Virus record (IMG/VR): IMGVR_UViG_3300034104_003607
Location: 1-31,970 of that record
Reading direction: 5' to 3' (one strand)
Source of the DNA: a virus
Length of the DNA stretch: 31,970 nucleotides
A program made the position numbers and the translations under genes. The notes beneath the pieces are model-generated. The model did not search any database. It saw nothing but the letters and a program-made list of their open reading frames with translations, and was not told the origin of the DNA. Shown here piece by piece: positions 6,011 through 13,300 of this stretch; position 1 is the stretch's first letter; every line of letters begins with the position of its first letter.

Positions 6011-6387
6011 AAGTCGTCGATGCCGACGAGTTGGCCAAGATGCTTGGCGTGTGCCGGAGGACCGTGCTGTCGGCGGCCGGCGGGAACGTCGAGTACCTGG
6101 GCAACAAGGCTTTCATCCGGTCCAAAACTTCGGGAGTACCCGTTCGCGGCAAACACAAGACGCTGCAGCAGGTGGCCGATCAACTCGGTTGCTCGCGGTC
6201 CACGGTTCTGCGTGTGGTCAAGCGGACGGGCCTCGGCATCCAGATCGGCGGCCGTCGCTACATACCGGAGTCGCAGATCGGGCGGATCAAAAAGAGCATC
6301 CTCGCCAGGGGCGTCACGCAGATCCACGGCGACCAAAAAGCCATGAGCGAGCGCGGCCGAATGATGGCTCAGGCCCGATGGGGGTGA
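6007..6387 (+). CDS. double helix-turn-helix DNA-binding protein
   Basis: 126 residues. Two HTH segments are visible: DADELAKMLGVCRRTVLSA near residues 5-23 and QQVADQLGCSRSTVLRVVKR near 55-74, the second followed by an RRYIPESQIGRI wing as in excisionase or MerR-like domains. GAGGAGG is 7 nt upstream and the ATG overlaps the previous stop. It ends the plus-strand cluster and overlaps the opposing HNH gene tail to tail by 19 bp. It could be a regulator of the cluster or a directionality factor. Confidence 0.8.
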   Translation: MKVVDADELAKMLGVCRRTVLSAAGGNVEYLGNKAFIRSKTSGVPVRGKHKTLQQVADQLGCSRSTVLRVVKRTGLGIQIGGRRYIPESQIGRIKKSILARGVTQIHGDQKAMSERGRMMAQARWG

Positions 6388-6671
6388 CCGATCGAGTCCT
6401 CGGCGTGCCGCTTGCTGTGGCAACTGCTGCAGAGAAGTCGCAGGTTGTGGATTGCGTCGGTGCCGAGGGGTTTCTCGATGATATGGTCGACGTGCGCTTG
6501 CTTGCCGGAAACCAAGAACCCGCAGAGTTGGCACTTGCCTTCGTCGCGGGAGATCACGGCGAGCCGCGTTCGTCGCCATGCCGCAGAGCAGTACCCCCGC
6601 TCGGCCGCAGTCGGGCGGGGGGCTTTTGGTCGAGGACGGAAGGCCGGGATTCGTTTAGGCACAGACTTCAT
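6369..6671 (-). CDS. HNH endonuclease
   Basis: 100 residues. CxxC at 47-50, HVDH at 60-63, an Asn near 76 and CSSCH at 81-85 form the canonical zinc-stabilised HNH fold (the CxxC/CxxC subclass). The shorter start (6671) is chosen because the longer frame reads low-complexity sequence through the upstream methyltransferase gene; GGGGG lies just before the ATG. It overlaps that gene by 17 nt. It could be a packaging-associated or free-standing homing nuclease, or a restriction partner of the methyltransferase. Confidence 0.85.
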   Translation of the reverse strand: MKSVPKRIPAFRPRPKAPRPTAAERGYCSAAWRRTRLAVISRDEGKCQLCGFLVSGKQAHVDHIIEKPLGTDAIHNLRLLCSSCHSKRHAEDSIGHPHRA

Positions 6672-7206
6672 TCCCCCAGGCGGCCCAGCCGTCGCGGCGC
6701 CTTCTGGCAAAGAGTTCGATTCGTGATGCGTCCGGGTACAAGCGCTCGATGCGGGCCTGAATCTCGTCGGGCTTTGCACTGTGGGCTCCGAGCGGCGCGA
6801 GGACGACCTGGGCCACAGACTCGTCGGCGATGGACAGCGGTCGCCCTGACTTTTTCATGGAACCGGCTAGAACAAACTCGGTGGTCGGCTTGACGATGCT
6901 GGGCCGAACGCCGCGAGCGCCGAACGGCACGCCGGCCTTGGTTGCCTTCACCCACACGAACGCCACGCCACGGTAATAGCACCCCCACGACGCAAGCGTG
7001 CGGATGGCCAGATCCAGCCGAGGCCCGGTGGCCCAAAGAAACACGACGGACGACGGCTTGAGCAGAGACTTGACATCGAGGGCGAGGATCTCGTCGTCGC
7101 TCATCGTGTCGTAGAACTTGGCGGCAGCGCCCCACTTGTCCTTGGCGCCGTAGTACGACCAAGGCGGGTCGGCCAGCACTACGTCATACTTCTCGCCTGG
7201 AAGCAT
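6655..7206 (-). CDS. MT-A70 family adenine methyltransferase
   Basis: 183 residues. DPPW at 13-16 is the catalytic motif of MT-A70 enzymes, and the C-terminal HSAKPDEIQARIERLYP followed by RIELFARR is the family's other hallmark. Phage members methylate adenine N6 in DNA, usually as solitary anti-restriction enzymes. It overlaps both neighbours and leads into the HNH gene. Confidence 0.92.
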   Translation of the reverse strand: MLPGEKYDVVLADPPWSYYGAKDKWGAAAKFYDTMSDDEILALDVKSLLKPSSVVFLWATGPRLDLAIRTLASWGCYYRGVAFVWVKATKAGVPFGARGVRPSIVKPTTEFVLAGSMKKSGRPLSIADESVAQVVLAPLGAHSAKPDEIQARIERLYPDASRIELFARRRRDGWAAWGNEVCA

Positions 7207-7507
7207 TGCGATGCCACCCCATCATGAGAACTCGATGCGAGTCGCGGGAGAACCACCACTCGACCACGATCTTGGCAATGGCGTTGACAAGCACGCTGAT
7301 GATGAACATTGCCAGCACGCTGCCGTACTCCTTGCGGACCCGTATTCTCATTCGGGCTTTGAGAACGTCCACGAGCATGGCGGGGTCGCAGGTCTCGGGC
7401 CACTCGTCGACGGCCATCTCGATCAGCCGGTCGCGGAGTTTGCCGTGGGCGGCGAGCCTGAATCCGCCGCGCTTGGCGACGTAGGTCTTGAGCGGGGCGT
7501 AGATCAT
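7184..7507 (-). CDS. single-pass membrane protein of unknown function
   Basis: 107 residues, basic N-terminal half, one transmembrane segment VLAMFIISVLVNAIAKIVV near residues 64-82, then a short basic tail. Start overlaps the preceding stop (ATGA). Its position next to a lipoprotein and other exported proteins might suggest an envelope or lysis role, but nothing specific is seen. Confidence 0.75.
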   Translation of the reverse strand: MIYAPLKTYVAKRGGFRLAAHGKLRDRLIEMAVDEWPETCDPAMLVDVLKARMRIRVRKEYGSVLAMFIISVLVNAIAKIVVEWWFSRDSHRVLMMGWHRNASRREV

Positions 7508-7737
7508 CAGTTTTTTCCGGTGCCCTTACAGACGGGGCAGACCACGAACACGCGACCGTCGCCGATTTTTCCGGCGCCGCGGCAATTGTCGCACTGCCCC
7601 GACGGGGCCGGCTCTGGCTTTTGCATCATGCTGTATTGGCCGGCCACGGCGACGATCGGCTGAAGGTCTCGGCGCAACTGGCCGACGCACCCCGCAACGA
7701 GGAAAGCAGCACAGATCAGCGGCAGTGTTTTAGACAT
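7507..7737 (-). CDS. small lipoprotein with DnaJ-type cysteine motifs
   Basis: 76 residues. A lipoprotein signal, hydrophobic stretch with lipobox LVAGC, would leave Cys17 as the lipidated residue. The C-terminal part contains CDNCRGAG and CPVCKGTG, two CxxCxGxG motifs as in the DnaJ zinc-binding domain. A lipid-anchored zinc mini-domain is unusual. Phage lysis accessory (Rz1-like) is possible given the membrane gene beside it, but Rz1 proteins are proline-rich and lack these motifs. Confidence 0.8.
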   Translation of the reverse strand: MSKTLPLICAAFLVAGCVGQLRRDLQPIVAVAGQYSMMQKPEPAPSGQCDNCRGAGKIGDGRVFVVCPVCKGTGKN

Positions 7738-8731
7738 ACCCCATCGCCCCGTAAGTAGTGTGCTGACGGCGAGGCCAGCCGGCCACGCTGGACAAGGCGA
7801 TGCACTGTGCCTTGTCGATAGTCGAAGCCAGCGCCCAGAACGAGCCCGGCGGAATGTCGATTGGCGTGCCGCGAACCCTTCGAGGCCCGGAGTTCCACGC
7901 CGCCCAGGTGTTGTTCCAGAGAACTAGCGCCTGGCCGTACTTCTGGTGCGTCTCGGGCCGGTCGTCGTATCCGATAAAACTCTGCGCATGGTGCCAAATG
8001 CCGGTCTGGCGAGAGAATCCGTCCTCGTTGCGCGTCCTCTCGAACGCCATCGAACTACAGTTGAAGATCCCGTAGCCCTGAAACAGAAAGTCGCGAACTT
8101 GGTCGCGGCCGCTCAGAATCGTGGATGTCCTGGCGACATACTTCGATGACTCGTCGAGCCACTTCTGGCCGGGAGCCCGGGAACCACCGAGCGAGATGGT
8201 CTTTTCGGTGTATTGCGTCAGATCAATGCCGAGTTCGGGATAGGGCTTCCTGACCAAAAAGCCCTTCGCCGTCGCAACATGGGCGGCGCGAGAGCAGATC
8301 CAGCCGTCGGAGTCGTACCCTCTCCACGCCCAAAGAGACTCCGACGCAATCACGGAGTCTCGAACGCCACGCTCCGAAATCTGCGGCGCGCATTCGAGTT
8401 TTCCAGTGACTTCGTCGGGGACGTTGCTCGCAATCTCCATCCCGAGCGAGGTAAGCAGGCAGTTGGCGGCCGCACGGGCGACGCAGTCGCCCGTCAACTG
8501 GGTCGGCCCAGGCCAGCACCCTGGAAAGACGCCCTGCACCGTCGGGAACAGCAGAATCAGTTTGCCTTTTCCGGCGTCCGCAAACTCCCAACTGTGGGCC
8601 ACGCTGCCGCCGTCGGGGTTGCCGCCGTGCCGAATAATCGAGTCGACCAACTCCTCGTCGGCGCGAGGGTCGCGCCGGCAGCCCATCAGGCCACGCGAGT
8701 AGGCGGCGGCTGGGTCGAACAAATCACTCAT
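7730..8731 (-). CDS. papain-like (C1-type) cysteine peptidase
   Basis: 333 residues. The papain triad and oxyanion Gln can be traced: Q78 and C83 in TQLTGDCVARAAA, H248 in WHHAQSFIGYDD (compare HAV..VGYG) and N274 in LWNNTWAAWN (compare NSWG..WG). No signal peptide is visible. Phage genomes of planctomycete and marine origin sometimes carry such proteins among virion genes; possible roles are virion processing or host-peptide cleavage. The start at 8731 overlaps the preceding gene by 8 nt; an in-frame longer start lies within that gene. Confidence 0.75.
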   Translation of the reverse strand: MSDLFDPAAAYSRGLMGCRRDPRADEELVDSIIRHGGNPDGGSVAHSWEFADAGKGKLILLFPTVQGVFPGCWPGPTQLTGDCVARAAANCLLTSLGMEIASNVPDEVTGKLECAPQISERGVRDSVIASESLWAWRGYDSDGWICSRAAHVATAKGFLVRKPYPELGIDLTQYTEKTISLGGSRAPGQKWLDESSKYVARTSTILSGRDQVRDFLFQGYGIFNCSSMAFERTRNEDGFSRQTGIWHHAQSFIGYDDRPETHQKYGQALVLWNNTWAAWNSGPRRVRGTPIDIPPGSFWALASTIDKAQCIALSSVAGWPRRQHTTYGAMGYV

Positions 8732-9203
8732 CGCCGTGGATGTCCATGACCCATGCCAGTGCGCCGCACGCGGCAACGAGCCGCTCCTGGCCCTGGGCGT
8801 CCAGTGCTTTTTGGTCCGGGCCGAGCGCGGCCATGAACGTGCGGTCGATAGCCTCGGCGAGCCCGGGATACTTCCCTACGCTCTCCTTGTCGATCGCCAG
8901 CCGCAGTGAGCCGGAGTGAAACGTGATGAAGTCGTCCGTCGTGGCGACGATCGGCTTTTCCCGCCCGAAGTCACGCAGCAGGATGAACGCCATGGCTTCG
9001 TAGAAACTCGACAGGTACAGGCGGTCCTTGGGCAGCATCCTGGCTGCAACCGGCGACACGGGCTTCGCCCAATCGAGATATTCCTGGCCCGGCCGTGGCG
9101 TCGAGACGCTGGACTCCTCGGGCGGCCACGACAGATCGAGCGTCACGCCTTTCCACGAGAAGAACAGCAGGATCACCACGAGCGCATACCTCGCGTATTT
9201 CAT
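8724..9203 (-). CDS. exported or membrane-anchored protein
   Basis: 159 residues. MKYARYALVVILLFFSW is a signal peptide or N-terminal anchor without a clear cleavage site; the rest is a soluble, mainly helical domain of unknown family. GGGAG is about 6 nt upstream. Start overlaps the previous stop (ATGA). Confidence 0.7.
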   Translation of the reverse strand: MKYARYALVVILLFFSWKGVTLDLSWPPEESSVSTPRPGQEYLDWAKPVSPVAARMLPKDRLYLSSFYEAMAFILLRDFGREKPIVATTDDFITFHSGSLRLAIDKESVGKYPGLAEAIDRTFMAALGPDQKALDAQGQERLVAACGALAWVMDIHGDE

Positions 9204-9472
9204 TGGTCGCTCCCATCAACCAGTGCGAGCGTCAGAACGTCGATGGCCTTCTTCTGGTCGTCGCCCAGGCACTCGGTCCTGAGAAGCCGCAGGCGGACGG
9301 CCGCCAGATTGGCGATTGCCGTCTGGTAGTTCGGCGCAACCGCCACTGAAAGCGGCTTCGGCGCCGGCACGTTTTTGTCGTCCGACATGGCCCACGCCAG
9401 CATCTTGCTGGCCTCTGGCCAGACAGCGACCGCGACGGCTGCCACCCCACAGGCGACCTGAAATACGCTCAT
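9200..9472 (-). CDS. small membrane protein
   Basis: 90 residues with an N-terminal transmembrane helix (VFQVACGVAAVAVAVW) and a charged helical tail. ATG 9472 overlaps the previous stop; a longer in-frame ORF from 9496 is not needed. No family recognised; part of a run of envelope-directed small genes. Confidence 0.65.
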   Translation of the reverse strand: MSVFQVACGVAAVAVAVWPEASKMLAWAMSDDKNVPAPKPLSVAVAPNYQTAIANLAAVRLRLLRTECLGDDQKKAIDVLTLALVDGSDQ

Positions 9473-9747
9473 CACAGCACCTTCCCGGCCGCCCACTCGA
9501 AGAAGGCCTTGCCCTCTGGCGAGCGGAGGACCGCCTCAAGATGGAACAGAGCCTCGTCGTCGACCTCTGTGCTGGACTTCCCGGCCGCCCACTGGACCGC
9601 CGACACGATGGCAAGCGCCTGGGCGTGCGGAGTCGGAGCCGAGGTAATCGCCTGCAGGCGGCCGAGCATCGGCGCCCACTCGGCGAGCAACTTGAGTTTC
9701 TCGAAAATCGGAAGATTCGCGCCATAGATATCAACCGGCTCGTCCAT
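9472..9747 (-). CDS. hypothetical helical protein
   Basis: 91 residues, rich in Ala and Leu, soluble, with two similar WAAGK endings (residues near 53-57 and 85-89) hinting at an internal helical repeat. It overlaps the preceding gene by 17 nt and the following one in ATGA. Function unknown. Confidence 0.65.
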   Translation of the reverse strand: MDEPVDIYGANLPIFEKLKLLAEWAPMLGRLQAITSAPTPHAQALAIVSAVQWAAGKSSTEVDDEALFHLEAVLRSPEGKAFFEWAAGKVL

Positions 9748-9922
9748 CTTTCTTGGCCTCCTTGCCCTTGTTGAGAAACTTGATGTATGCCGCAGACAGC
9801 GTCCTTGCCGTGCTGGTCAACTTGCCCCAATGACTCGGCGGCGCCTCGGGGACGAGCGACACAAGCGGTGTCGAGTCGTCGCCATACCGGGCCGCCGTGT
9901 AATCAAATCGTTCACCGCTCAT
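9731..9922 (-). CDS. small hypothetical protein
   Basis: 63 residues with a basic C-terminus (KFLNKGKEAKKDGRAG). No domain was recognised. It overlaps its neighbours on both sides, in keeping with a polycistronic minus-strand transcript. Confidence 0.6.
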   Translation of the reverse strand: MSGERFDYTAARYGDDSTPLVSLVPEAPPSHWGKLTSTARTLSAAYIKFLNKGKEAKKDGRAG

Positions 9923-10103
9923 GCGTTGCGTACTGGAGGACTTGGTAGGCGTCCTGAAAAACGCACCGCGCGATCTCCTCGACCTCCGCTTTCGTCGGCC
10001 GGCGATCCAACTTCCACGCCTCGGACTCAGTCTCCCTGTCGTCCAATTTCAGGACGAGAGTCGCCTCTTTGCCCGCGAGTATCAGTCGTACCTCGGCCGT
10101 CAT
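9912..10103 (-). CDS. small hypothetical protein
   Basis: 63 residues starting MTAEVRLILAGKEATLVLKL, with a beta-strand-like N-terminus and a helical end. GGAG is about 10 nt upstream. The gene overlaps the preceding CDS by 77 nt in another frame, more than usual here, so one of the two may be shorter than drawn. Confidence 0.55.
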   Translation of the reverse strand: MTAEVRLILAGKEATLVLKLDDRETESEAWKLDRRPTKAEVEEIARCVFQDAYQVLQYATHER

Positions 10104-10434
10104 TCATGTGTGGCTCCGTAGCATTATTCATTCTACAGAATGCGCCCGCGCCGAGCCGGGACTCGCGGTCTGCCTCCGACCATCCGGCGCGGATCTCGGC
10201 GGCGGCCACCCGGATCTGCTCAGGAGACGGGATAAACACGTTCGGCTCCACTCGCTCGCGTAGCCCCAGCGAAGCCGCGTAGGCCAGAAGTTCGTGCGCC
10301 GACATCTCCATCTCGTCGCAGACCTCGTCGAAGGACAAGTCGCTGTACGACCAGAGTTTTCTCAGTTTTCGCTTCTTGTTCGCGCTGACTTTATTCGCGC
10401 GAATCTCTTCTTCAGTCCTGCGCGGCGACGCCAT
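10027..10434 (-). CDS. HTH-like small protein with EIRxGW C-terminal motif
   Basis: 135 residues. A helix-turn-helix-like segment (SFDEVCDEMEMSAHELLAYAASLGLR) is followed by SPEQIRVAAAEIRAGWSEAD, which matches in layout TPAEIEAKCAEIRSRWTPQE of the gene at 12202-12528. The last 40 residues look low in structure and overlap the next gene, so a frameshift near the end is possible. ATG 10434 overlaps the preceding glycosyltransferase gene. It is likely a phage regulator of a family with several copies per genome. Confidence 0.6.
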   Translation of the reverse strand: MASPRRTEEEIRANKVSANKKRKLRKLWSYSDLSFDEVCDEMEMSAHELLAYAASLGLRERVEPNVFIPSPEQIRVAAAEIRAGWSEADRESRLGAGAFCRMNNATEPHMNDGRGTTDTRGQRGDSRPEIGRQGD

Positions 10435-11287
10435 GCGGTATGACGGCTGCATATCGGCAGCCGGGATTGAGGTACATCTGATATCCGGCCTGCCGCATGG
10501 TTTTGTGCAGGGCAACGTGTTCGCAGTCGCCGCCGACGTATTCGACCCCGTCCGCGAAAAAAGCCTGAGACCGGTAGACCGCCAGCCCGCCGAATGCGGA
10601 GTTTATCGGAATCGGCTCGCTGCCGACCGGCGGCAGGAGTTCGTGAAACCAGCCGTGTTGCCGGCGGTCCTCCCACCAGTTCAGACGCGCGGCCCAGGCG
10701 TCGTACTGCATGACCCTAATGGCGCCCTCTTGCTCGGCGTGCGTGGAGGCCCAGAGCGAAACACTCGCCATGCCGCCCGGCCGAAGCGATCGGCACTGCT
10801 CGGTGCCGTAGGCGTCAAGCCAGCCGATGCTGTTCAGGACGCCTTCCGGCGAGAACCCGCCCGTGGGATCCATGTCGATCACGACCACGAAGTCGCAGTC
10901 AGGGGCGTTTTGAACAGCCCAGCGGCGGCACCGGTTTCGGTACTCCGCCAGGGCGATCGTTCTGTCCTCCTCGAACCCCCGATAATCCGGCCTGTGCAGC
11001 GTGGCGTGTTCGTGGGTAGCCCACGGCCGGGACTCGGCGAACGAGGTGAGCATCTGGGTGGTGCCGTCGGTCGAGTCGTTTTCGTAGACGTAGAGCGACG
11101 CACTCTTGAAGAACCCGGCCGTCTCTTCGAGGAGAACCAGCGTGTTTTCGAGAAACGGCATGGCGTCCCTGGCGATGGCCAGGAAGCACACCGACGACCT
11201 CGCGGCTGACTCTCGCCCAATGGCGACGTATTTGTCGTACTGCTCTTGATACGGCGGCTCGATTCGCCAGAAATCTTCAGGCTTCAT
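10412..11287 (-). CDS. glycosyltransferase (GT-A fold, GT2-like)
   Basis: 291 residues. A Rossmann-like N-terminal half with ENDSTDGT at 69-76 and a metal-binding DxD motif, DMD at 138-140 in VVVIDMDP, mark a nucleotide-sugar glycosyltransferase. The next gene upstream encodes an FkbM-type methyltransferase, a common companion in glycan modification. In a phage these could decorate virion proteins or DNA, or alter the host surface. The start at 11287 is preferred; the longer ORF reads through the neighbouring gene. Confidence 0.8.
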   Translation of the reverse strand: MKPEDFWRIEPPYQEQYDKYVAIGRESAARSSVCFLAIARDAMPFLENTLVLLEETAGFFKSASLYVYENDSTDGTTQMLTSFAESRPWATHEHATLHRPDYRGFEEDRTIALAEYRNRCRRWAVQNAPDCDFVVVIDMDPTGGFSPEGVLNSIGWLDAYGTEQCRSLRPGGMASVSLWASTHAEQEGAIRVMQYDAWAARLNWWEDRRQHGWFHELLPPVGSEPIPINSAFGGLAVYRSQAFFADGVEYVGGDCEHVALHKTMRQAGYQMYLNPGCRYAAVIPHGVAAQD

Positions 11288-11888
11288 TGAGGAATATCCA
11301 GAAGTGGTTCGGGTGGGCGCCTGGGTACGGGTGCGGAATGGCCATAAACTTCTCGTGGCCGAGCCGTTGAATCGCGTGGCTGACATCTCGCCTGTTGTCA
11401 TGCACCTCGATCAGCCACCGCGTCCCCCTGAACTTCTCCGGCGTCGCGCCGTTCAGAACCAGATGCTCTGCGCCCTCAACGTCGATTTTCACAAAATCGA
11501 CGACACCGCCAGCGCAGGCGTCGCGGACGTAGTCTAGGGTTACTGCGGGGACACTCTCGACATCTATGACAGATGTTTTTTCTTGCCCACCGCCGCCAAT
11601 AGGGTGTGTCGGCAGGATCGACGATTGGTCAGGCTTGTCCCGGAGGTAAAAGTCCCTCTGACCGAAGGCGTCGGCGCACGCAAACTCGTGGAGCGTGGCG
11701 TTCCTGGGGATATGACGCCGGATTCGCTCTGCAGCCCGGCGGTCGGGCTCGACGGCAACGACGCTGTCGAAATACTGCGACAGCCAGTGCGTCCATTCGC
11801 CCTTGTTGGCCCCGATATCCAGGGCTACACGACGATGGCCTCGAAGAAAAAACTCGGCGTAATCCTGCAGCAAAAAGACTTCTTCCAT
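11277..11888 (-). CDS. FkbM family methyltransferase
   Basis: 203 residues. SAM-binding motif I LDIGANKGEW at 23-32, VEPD in the next strand and FVKIDVEGAEHLVL later are the FkbM pattern. FkbM enzymes methylate hydroxyl groups of sugars and small molecules. Its ATG lies one base past the preceding TAG and GAGGTG is upstream. It pairs with the glycosyltransferase, overlapping it by 11 nt. Confidence 0.9.
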   Translation of the reverse strand: MEEVFLLQDYAEFFLRGHRRVALDIGANKGEWTHWLSQYFDSVVAVEPDRRAAERIRRHIPRNATLHEFACADAFGQRDFYLRDKPDQSSILPTHPIGGGGQEKTSVIDVESVPAVTLDYVRDACAGGVVDFVKIDVEGAEHLVLNGATPEKFRGTRWLIEVHDNRRDVSHAIQRLGHEKFMAIPHPYPGAHPNHFWIFLNEA

Positions 11889-11889
11889 G

Positions 11890-12168
11890 CTACACGCACC
11901 TCTGCAGAAAAGTCCTGGCGTCCTTGGCCGAATAGACGACTGCGCACGGGCACCCAGCGGCAGCCAGTTCGGCCATTCGTTTTTCCTGAATCTTGCTGGG
12001 GGAGTTCCCAGGCACTTTGGCCTCCATCCAGACCGCGCGGCCGCCCTTGATGGCAAGAACGTCGGGAAGCCCGGCCATCTGGTAGGCGCTGCCGTGAATC
12101 TTGACAGCGAACCAACCCAGAGACCGTGCCTCTGCGACGACTTTCGTGACGATCGTTCGCTCCAGCAT
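11890..12168 (-). CDS. VRR-NUC domain nuclease
   Basis: 92 residues. GLPDVLAIKGGRAVWMEAK contains the D...E-x-K catalytic core of the PD-(D/E)XK VRR-NUC family, with a downstream conserved SKIQEKRMAEL helix. Phage members are single-domain nucleases of replication or recombination modules with DNA structure preference. It starts 33 nt after the previous stop, the longest break in this stretch. Confidence 0.9.
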   Translation of the reverse strand: MLERTIVTKVVAEARSLGWFAVKIHGSAYQMAGLPDVLAIKGGRAVWMEAKVPGNSPSKIQEKRMAELAAAGCPCAVVYSAKDARTFLQRCV

Positions 12169-12201
12169 GGAGCGTTAGTGTGGCAACCTGTAGCCTACCG
12201 G

Positions 12202-12528
12202 TCAAGCCCGAAATGACATCGTCTCGCGATCGAACGACGAGTAGGACGGGGGGCGCCACTGCTTCCTGCCGCCCCCGACAAGCCGCTGCGCCTCCTCCTG
12301 CGGAGTCCATCGGCTCCGGATCTCGGCGCACTTGGCCTCGATCTCCGCAGGCGTCGGGTCGTCGTCCACAGAAGCGCGACTCACGAAGCGCTTCGGGAGC
12401 CCGTAGCGGTCCTTGAGCGAATACATGAGTGTTCGTCTGATACCGAGCGCCTTGCAGAGCATCTGATTGCTCATGTCGGTGTGCCAGAGTTCAAACAAAC
12501 GCTTGACATCGACCTTCTGCCCACTCAT
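12202..12528 (-). CDS. HTH-like small protein with EIRxRW C-terminal motif
   Basis: 108 residues. VKRLFELWHTDMSNQMLCKALGI reads as a helix-turn-helix, then TPAEIEAKCAEIRSRWTPQE matches the C-terminal motif of the 10027-10434 protein, making them likely paralogues. GGAGG is 7 nt upstream. Its stop overlaps a TTGACCGGTAGG sequence that could be a promoter for the VRR-NUC gene. Confidence 0.75.
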   Translation of the reverse strand: MSGQKVDVKRLFELWHTDMSNQMLCKALGIRRTLMYSLKDRYGLPKRFVSRASVDDDPTPAEIEAKCAEIRSRWTPQEEAQRLVGGGRKQWRPPSYSSFDRETMSFRA

Positions 12529-12848
12529 TGTCCGGCCTCCTTGCAAATAGCCTTGTGCCCCTCGATCGCCTGCTTGACGCTTGAATATCTCTCGCAGATG
12601 TCGCACCCCGGAAACGTCATCGTCTCCCAGAGCAGCGGCGGCCCGCCGTCGTAGGCGTGGTTCAGCCCCAGAAAGACGGTCGAGACCCTGATGCCGTTCT
12701 CCAGAACGTCGCTGGCGATGCTGAACCCGCAGCCTGTTTTGCTTGCGTACCAACTGGACGACTCCGGCATGGCGGCGTGCCACTCGAAGTATTCGAGGAC
12801 TCCGCACGGGCGTGTCGAGCCGCTCTCGTCGACCGTGTACCAGTTCAT
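12525..12848 (-). CDS. conserved phage hypothetical protein
   Basis: 107 residues. The segment VSTVFLGLNHAYDGGPPLLW followed by ETMTF resembles small phage proteins widely annotated as hypothetical. FPGCDICERY contributes two cysteines. Start and stop both sit in ATGA overlaps with neighbours, fixing the start at 12848. Confidence 0.75.
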   Translation of the reverse strand: MNWYTVDESGSTRPCGVLEYFEWHAAMPESSSWYASKTGCGFSIASDVLENGIRVSTVFLGLNHAYDGGPPLLWETMTFPGCDICERYSSVKQAIEGHKAICKEAGQ

Positions 12849-13300
12849 TGCGCGGCCTCTGCTGGCTTTTGGCATGGGCAGTCGGGATGGTGCATCCCCC
12901 ACTTGTCGCCGACGACGAACCAGTGGCCGCTGTGCTTCACGGTGCAGAGCGTCCACGACTCCGGCGGCTCGCTGTCCTCGGCGACCGACGGCACGGTCAT
13001 GTGGTCGGCGTTCTTGCGGGCGGCCAGGATCGCCGGCACGAGCAGGCCGACGAGCGTTGCGATGATCGCCAGGACGGTGAGAACCTCGACGAGCGTGAAG
13101 GCTCGTCTCTTTTGATACGCATTGAGCGCATCGCAGACGTAGTGCGCGTCGCTTTCGTCGATGCACTCGCAAACGGGCTCGTATTTTCCGTCATAATGCT
13201 TGCCGTGGATCATCACGGGGCGTGTCGTATCGACGACGGTTGCCGAAAAACAGCAATGGTTTGTCTGCGACTCGTCGACCACCATGTATCGCTGTGTCAT
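12845..13300 (-). CDS. fusion of a phage protein with an internal prepilin-type motif
   Basis: 151 residues in one uninterrupted frame. The first 60 residues (VVDESQTNHCCFSATVVD, then CECIDESDAHYVCDALNA) resemble small soluble phage proteins. Directly after KRRA comes FTLVEVLTVLAIIATLVGLL (68-87): a type IV prepilin N-methylation and cleavage motif with Glu at +5, followed by VPAILAARKNA, like the FTLVELLVVIAIIG...LLPAVQAARE signature of Planctomycetota DUF1559-type proteins. A leader of 67 residues is far longer than normal, and position -1 is Ala rather than Gly. The C-terminus (HPDCPCQKP) is soluble. The start overlaps the previous stop (ATGA). Confidence 0.8.
   Translation of the reverse strand: MTQRYMVVDESQTNHCCFSATVVDTTRPVMIHGKHYDGKYEPVCECIDESDAHYVCDALNAYQKRRAFTLVEVLTVLAIIATLVGLLVPAILAARKNADHMTVPSVAEDSEPPESWTLCTVKHSGHWFVVGDKWGMHHPDCPCQKPAEAAQ

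Noticed and set aside
9912-10434. Single fused gene in place of the two overlapping small genes
   Set aside because: The frames differ, each has its own plausible start, and the shared part is 77 nt; a sequencing error is possible but not shown.
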